A DNA stretch of 64,000 nt from Myxococcales bacterium FL481 (lineage in GTDB: Bacteria; Myxococcota_A; Polyangia; Nannocystales; Nannocystaceae): positions 1 to 64,000 of the forward strand of contig QKPP01000105.1 of NCBI GenBank assembly GCA_006508105.1. The letters are read 5' to 3'. Shown here one piece after another: positions 60,331 through 64,000 of the stretch (the stretch's first letter is position 1; every line of letters begins with the position of its first letter). The translations under genes were made by a program, and so were the position numbers. The notes under the pieces are model-generated. The model was not told the origin of the DNA. It searched no databases and was given only the letters and a program-made list of their open reading frames with translations.

Positions 60331-61419
60331 CTACGCCGGGGCGTCGGACGCCAGCTGCTGTTGTTGCTGCTGCTGACGCATCATGCGAACCGCCAACGCC
60401 GACACCTGAAACCGCAGCACGTACGGAGCCCATTCGTGTTGCTCGGGAGCCTCGCTCGCTCGCAGTTGTGTGGCGAGGTCGACCAAGAGCTTGGCCGTGC
60501 CGTCCTCTCCGGATTGCCATTGCGCCACCGCAGCGTCCTCGAACAGATTGGCGATGGGACCACGCAGCGCCGCGCGGACGGCCTCATCGCCAGCCGAGGC
60601 ATGGCGCACGGTGTCGACGCGCTGCTCGTCACTGAGGCCGTCGTCGGGCGCCTTCACATCGGTCAAGGCCGCTGCGTCGTCCGTGGCCGCTTCGTCTCCG
60701 GCGCTCGGCTTGCGCACCGCGTCGTACTCTTTGCCGATACGGTCGACCAACGGCTCGATCGCAAACAACACCGGCCACCGGTGGCACTCGGCCGCCATCA
60801 GCGCTTCGTCGTAGCCCAGCTCGGCCGGCGCGTGATCGGCCAACAGCGGCCCGAGAAAGCTCTCGGGTCGTGCGCTGGCGGTTTCGCCCAAACGATCCGC
60901 GAGCTGATCCAGGGTCGGCGGCGTGGTCCACCCGCCGGCCACGGTGCGAGCGCGGGCCCATGTTACGCGCGAACGCAGCCAGTCCACGGGCACCCGCCGC
61001 GGTGGATCACCCGTGTGCCATTTTTGCACCAGGCGATTGCGCTGACCGTCGGTTTGGCTGTAGGCCTGGCAGGCGAGCAATCGATCCTCCCCATCGATGA
61101 CGAAGGAGCAGAGGATCGACCCCGCCTCCCCCACGTCCACCAGCACCATGGTCGTCGCGCCGGGGTTGGAGGTCACGTCCAGGCGCGCCGCGGGATCGGT
61201 GTCCCCTCGCATGGCGGCCAGCTCCCGGCCGGCCGTCCAGGTGGCCACCGGCTCCGCAGGAATCTCGATCCCCCGGCTACGAAGCTGGTGCAAGGCTCGA
61301 CGCGCGGCTTTGCGAACCGCCTTGTCGGCGTGACGTTCGAAGCCGACGATGGTAGCGGCATCACCGGCCGCGACGAGTTGCGGGAGGGACTCCAGGATCT
61401 GCGCCGACTCTTGGCTCAT
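60331..61419 (-). CDS. Unknown protein with poly-Gln C-terminus
   Basis: 362 residues from the ATG at 61419. The first 60 residues are helical (ESLPQLVAAGDAATIVGFER; KAVRKAARRALHQLRSRG, HEAT-like), then a middle region with beta features (TTMVLVDVGEAGSILCSFVI) and a helical second half. The end is MRQQQQQQQLASDAPA, coded by CAG/CAA repeats. I do not recognise a family with a known role. An exact start is uncertain but MSQESAQ is the natural one. Confidence 0.7.
   Translation of the reverse strand: MSQESAQILESLPQLVAAGDAATIVGFERHADKAVRKAARRALHQLRSRGIEIPAEPVATWTAGRELAAMRGDTDPAARLDVTSNPGATTMVLVDVGEAGSILCSFVIDGEDRLLACQAYSQTDGQRNRLVQKWHTGDPPRRVPVDWLRSRVTWARARTVAGGWTTPPTLDQLADRLGETASARPESFLGPLLADHAPAELGYDEALMAAECHRWPVLFAIEPLVDRIGKEYDAVRKPSAGDEAATDDAAALTDVKAPDDGLSDEQRVDTVRHASAGDEAVRAALRGPIANLFEDAAVAQWQSGEDGTAKLLVDLATQLRASEAPEQHEWAPYVLRFQVSALAVRMMRQQQQQQQLASDAPA
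60354..60376 (-). repeat. Short CAG/CAA repeat coding for seven Gln
   Basis: On the minus strand the codons are CAG and CAA in a row, near the C-terminus of the unknown protein; on the plus strand this reads CTGCTGTTGTTGCTGCTGCTG. Such tracts can change length by slippage in steps of three bases without breaking the frame. Confidence 0.75.
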
Positions 61420-61583
61420 GGCGGCTCGAAATACTACAAACTGCGGTTCGGTGCGAACGCGGCGGTCGGCGAAGGGCGCTGCCGGCCCGGACTCGCGGGC
61501 CCGCCAAGCGGCCAGCGCATTTCGCACCCAAGTCGACCCCACGACCCGGCCGGCGCGCCCGAACGGTGGCCCCGTGAGGCTCT

Positions 61584-63953
61584 CTAGAGGCCGTGGTCCA
61601 ACGCGAACGCGGGCCGCAGGTTCGCCCCCGTCCCCCACCGGGTACGGCGCCAACGGTGCTCCTCCCACAGATGCCAGGTCAGCGCGTTGCGAACGATCCG
61701 CAGCCCGACCCCATCGCCGCCCCCGTCGAGGCGCGGCGCGGCGTTGAGCTCTCGATACTGCTGGGCGCCGCGCCCCCGCCCGGGCCCCAAAATCAGCTTG
61801 TGGCGGCCTACGATCGCGGCGCGACTGCCATCGCCGAGGTGCGAGACCGCCAGGCGTGGTGGGGGAATCGGATCGTCAATCACCCCCACCAAGCTCTCGC
61901 CTTGCCATGTCGACGCCGCCTCCAACCCCAGCAGGTCCGCGAGCGTGGGCGTCAGATCCAACAGATCGACGGGAGTCGACACGCGGCCCGGCGCCAACAA
62001 ACCCGGAGCTCGAATCGCAAACGGCACGTGAATACTCTCATCGAACAGGGTGCGGCCGTGCCCCGCTCCACCGTGCTCGAGAAACTCCTCGCCGTGCACG
62101 CCGAGGAACACCACAATCGGCGCCGGGTCGACCGGCTCGCTGTCGATCGCGGCGATCAACCGCGCGAACGCTCGGTCGACCAACTGGAGCTCCCCCCGGT
62201 ACAAGCGCCGCACGTACGTCACTTCCTCCAGCGAAGGCTCGTGCTTGCCGAGTCGCACGCGACCGACCCACATATGCGTGAGATGACGGGCGGGCGCGTC
62301 CTGCGGGGGAATCACCCCCTCGAGCAGCGACGGCGGCGGCACGTAGGGGGCCTGCGGGTCGTTGAGATTGACAAAGCCGAACTTACGCCCGTCGTGGCCG
62401 GCCAGCTGCTCCACGAGTCGCTCGACCACTGCGCTCGCGGGACTCGTCTGACTCGGCGCGCGCAAGATATGTTGAAAGTCGCCGAACCCCGCCGTCAGGC
62501 CCCGACTATCGTTCACATCGGCATTCGCACTGATCCCGACGTTGCGGAATCCCGCGCGATCGAGGGATTCCGCGAGCATGATCTGGCTGCCCGCGACATA
62601 CGTGCCGCGAACCGTCAGATGGTTCGGAGGCACCACCGAAGACATCCACCCCGCGTGACTGGGGACGGCCGCCGAACCCAACGCGTAGGCGCGATCGAAC
62701 ACCATCGACTCGGCGAAGAACCGCTCAAGCGCGCCCAAACGCGGGACGAACCCCGGTGTGCACAGGTCCGCCCGAGCCCCCTCGACCGCGAAGACATACA
62801 CGTCGCGCAAGCTTCGGGCGCGACGATCAACTGGCGCGGTACGACGGGCTTCAAGGTCGAGCCCGCGAAACCTCGCATGGTTGCCGTGCACGCGAATCTC
62901 GAGTCGCGCCGGCACGCCAGCGTAGCCCGTGAGGTCGACCAGATGGCGGTTTCGCGTGGCTCGCAGGGGTCGGTCCAATAGACGCTTCGGCTCGCGGCCG
63001 AGACGATGGTCCGCATCCGTGCTCGCCCACACCTCCAAGCGACCCGCACCGACGGCATCGACGGCCAAGCGAGCGCGACGCGGTAGCTCCAGGTGGTAGA
63101 CCAGGCTCGACCCTCCCGCGACGCGAAGCTCAAGGTCCCCGCTCGTGCCTGGCAAGACATCGTATGCGGCCAGCCGCGTCGGCGGGCCGGAGACGATGAC
63201 CTCCCTCGGCCCGACTTCGATGCTCTCGATCGCCACCGAAGCCCGGTGTTCCCCGTACGGCACCGCCGACCGCAAGTACACGCGCAAACGGTTTTCCCCG
63301 ACGCGCACCAAGTCCGCGGGCAACGAGAACGTGCGCCGCTCCCAACCGCCCGATAGCGACAAATTCGCCAGCGGACGCTCCTCCCAAAACACGGTGACCA
63401 GCTGTTTCGGCGCGAGCGACCGCAACGTGATGGCCATGGCGAGTTGGGGCACCTCGTCCACCGGCGGGTGCAAGGCGGGAGAGAGCCAGCCGTCGAGCGG
63501 GATATCGAAGCTGCCTCCCTGACTCGTGAGCACGCCCGCTCGCCGCCCGCCGATCGACTCGCCCAGTAGCCAGGGCGGATCGGACGAGAGCTCGAGATAC
63601 TTGCGAGCGGCGAGCGACCCCAGATAGACGAGGAGTCGCTGCTCGCGTTGATGGGCCGCGCTGATCCGCTGCGCGAGCAAGTCCACCCAACGGTCCTCGG
63701 TGGTGACGCGAGCGACGGGAGCCAAACGCACCGGGGCCTCACTCACGGGGATCGGAGGGGACGGAGGCGCGGGCGGAGACGCATCGGGGTCTGGCGGCGA
63801 TCCACGACTCGTCGGCCACACGAACGACCGCCACGCGTCGCACCCGGCCGCGAGCAGGGCCGAAGCGACGACGACCGTCATGGCCACCGACGCGGTGACC
63901 CGAGCCGCGAGCGCACCCACGCGCGGCTTTCCTTGGGGTCGACTACGGGCCAC
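61584..63953 (-). CDS. Sulfatase-fold (alkaline phosphatase superfamily) lipoprotein, probably inactive
   Basis: About 789 residues with the GTG start at 63953 (AAGGAC ahead); GTG at 63920 or 63980 are alternatives. A classical lipobox LLAAGC puts a lipid on Cys near 38. Residues about 90-370 form a beta-rich domain; about 380-750 is a sulfatase/phosphoglycerol-transferase-like domain with PSHAGW near 428, HGEEFLEHGGAGHGRTLFDE near 620 and VPFAIRAPG. The nucleophile position (Cys/Ser/Thr before xPS) is Ala, and the metal Asp residues of DTxRAD and SDHGE are replaced (EGARAD and GVHGE). Catalysis by the normal route is unlikely; a binding or scaffold role is possible. Confidence 0.82.
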   Translation of the reverse strand: MARSRPQGKPRVGALAARVTASVAMTVVVASALLAAGCDAWRSFVWPTSRGSPPDPDASPPAPPSPPIPVSEAPVRLAPVARVTTEDRWVDLLAQRISAAHQREQRLLVYLGSLAARKYLELSSDPPWLLGESIGGRRAGVLTSQGGSFDIPLDGWLSPALHPPVDEVPQLAMAITLRSLAPKQLVTVFWEERPLANLSLSGGWERRTFSLPADLVRVGENRLRVYLRSAVPYGEHRASVAIESIEVGPREVIVSGPPTRLAAYDVLPGTSGDLELRVAGGSSLVYHLELPRRARLAVDAVGAGRLEVWASTDADHRLGREPKRLLDRPLRATRNRHLVDLTGYAGVPARLEIRVHGNHARFRGLDLEARRTAPVDRRARSLRDVYVFAVEGARADLCTPGFVPRLGALERFFAESMVFDRAYALGSAAVPSHAGWMSSVVPPNHLTVRGTYVAGSQIMLAESLDRAGFRNVGISANADVNDSRGLTAGFGDFQHILRAPSQTSPASAVVERLVEQLAGHDGRKFGFVNLNDPQAPYVPPPSLLEGVIPPQDAPARHLTHMWVGRVRLGKHEPSLEEVTYVRRLYRGELQLVDRAFARLIAAIDSEPVDPAPIVVFLGVHGEEFLEHGGAGHGRTLFDESIHVPFAIRAPGLLAPGRVSTPVDLLDLTPTLADLLGLEAASTWQGESLVGVIDDPIPPPRLAVSHLGDGSRAAIVGRHKLILGPGRGRGAQQYRELNAAPRLDGGGDGVGLRIVRNALTWHLWEEHRWRRTRWGTGANLRPAFALDHGL

Positions 63954-64000
63954 GCTGCTTGTCCTTGGCTGCGACCGCACGCACGGCGTCGGCCCACACC

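Overview
The window is a GC-rich bacterial chromosome segment dominated by one very large, almost complete flagellar locus (about 621-45,113) on the + strand. It is followed by a mixed region of metabolic, signalling and envelope genes (about 45,131-64,000). The protein styles point to a flagellated member of the Myxococcota, possibly Nannocystis-like: Asp-Gly repeat surface protein tails, long Pro/Ala linkers, a multihaem cytochrome remnant and many one-component signalling proteins. This placement is inference from style; there is no rRNA or marker gene to test it. No tRNA, rRNA, CRISPR array, insertion sequence or integrase was seen.

Flagellar region in order: the 3' end of an Asp-Gly repeat protein; a sigma-54 activator/response regulator; a TPR protein behind a near-perfect sigma-54 promoter; flgB-flgC-fliE-fliF-fliG-fliH-fliI-fliJ-motE-like-fliK; flgD-flgE and a terminator; fliL-fliM-fliN-fliO-fliP-fliQ-fliR-flhB-flhA; flhF-flhG-fliA; flgF-flgG-flgA-flgH-flgI-flgJ(M23)-flgN-flgK-flgL; csrA-fliW; a Maf-type flagellin glycosyltransferase; three flagellin genes separated by long leaders and hairpins; fliD-fliS-fliT-like; a degenerate histidine-kinase-like protein; a small unknown helical protein; and a receiver-GGDEF diguanylate cyclase. 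Most genes overlap by 1-11 bases or lie within about 20 bases, so they form a few long operons. Export gate, basal body, rod, hook, filament, switch, chaperones, placement GTPases and the regulators sigma-28, sigma-54 activator and CsrA/FliW are all here. MotA/MotB, CheA/CheW/CheB/CheR and FlgM are not seen.

The most notable non-standard feature is a module upstream of flagellins 2 and 3: a GGGCACGA box that can fold on itself, then a stem-loop, then an AAGGA-type ribosome site, then the start codon at a fixed distance. A third copy at 38,451-38,513 precedes only a 28-codon reading frame in the long gap after flagellin 1. It may be a lost flagellin, a regulatory RNA or a decoy. Next to it in interest is csrA-fliW, where the conserved FliW N-terminus lies inside csrA with no normal start codon nearby.

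After the flagellar locus come a PilT-N-terminus-like unknown protein, citrate synthase, a CheX-like/receiver fusion, an SDR oxidoreductase, a methyltransferase, a cardiolipin synthase-like phospholipase D protein, CheY plus CheX, and a second CheX-receiver fusion. These are followed by a decayed cytochrome locus, a large putative lipoprotein, an HDOD-GGDEF protein, a poly-Gln-tailed unknown, and a sulfatase-fold lipoprotein that has lost its expected nucleophile and metal-binding aspartates. Three CheX-type phosphatase proteins close together, two of them with a receiver domain, suggest chemotaxis-like signalling not organised in a standard che operon.
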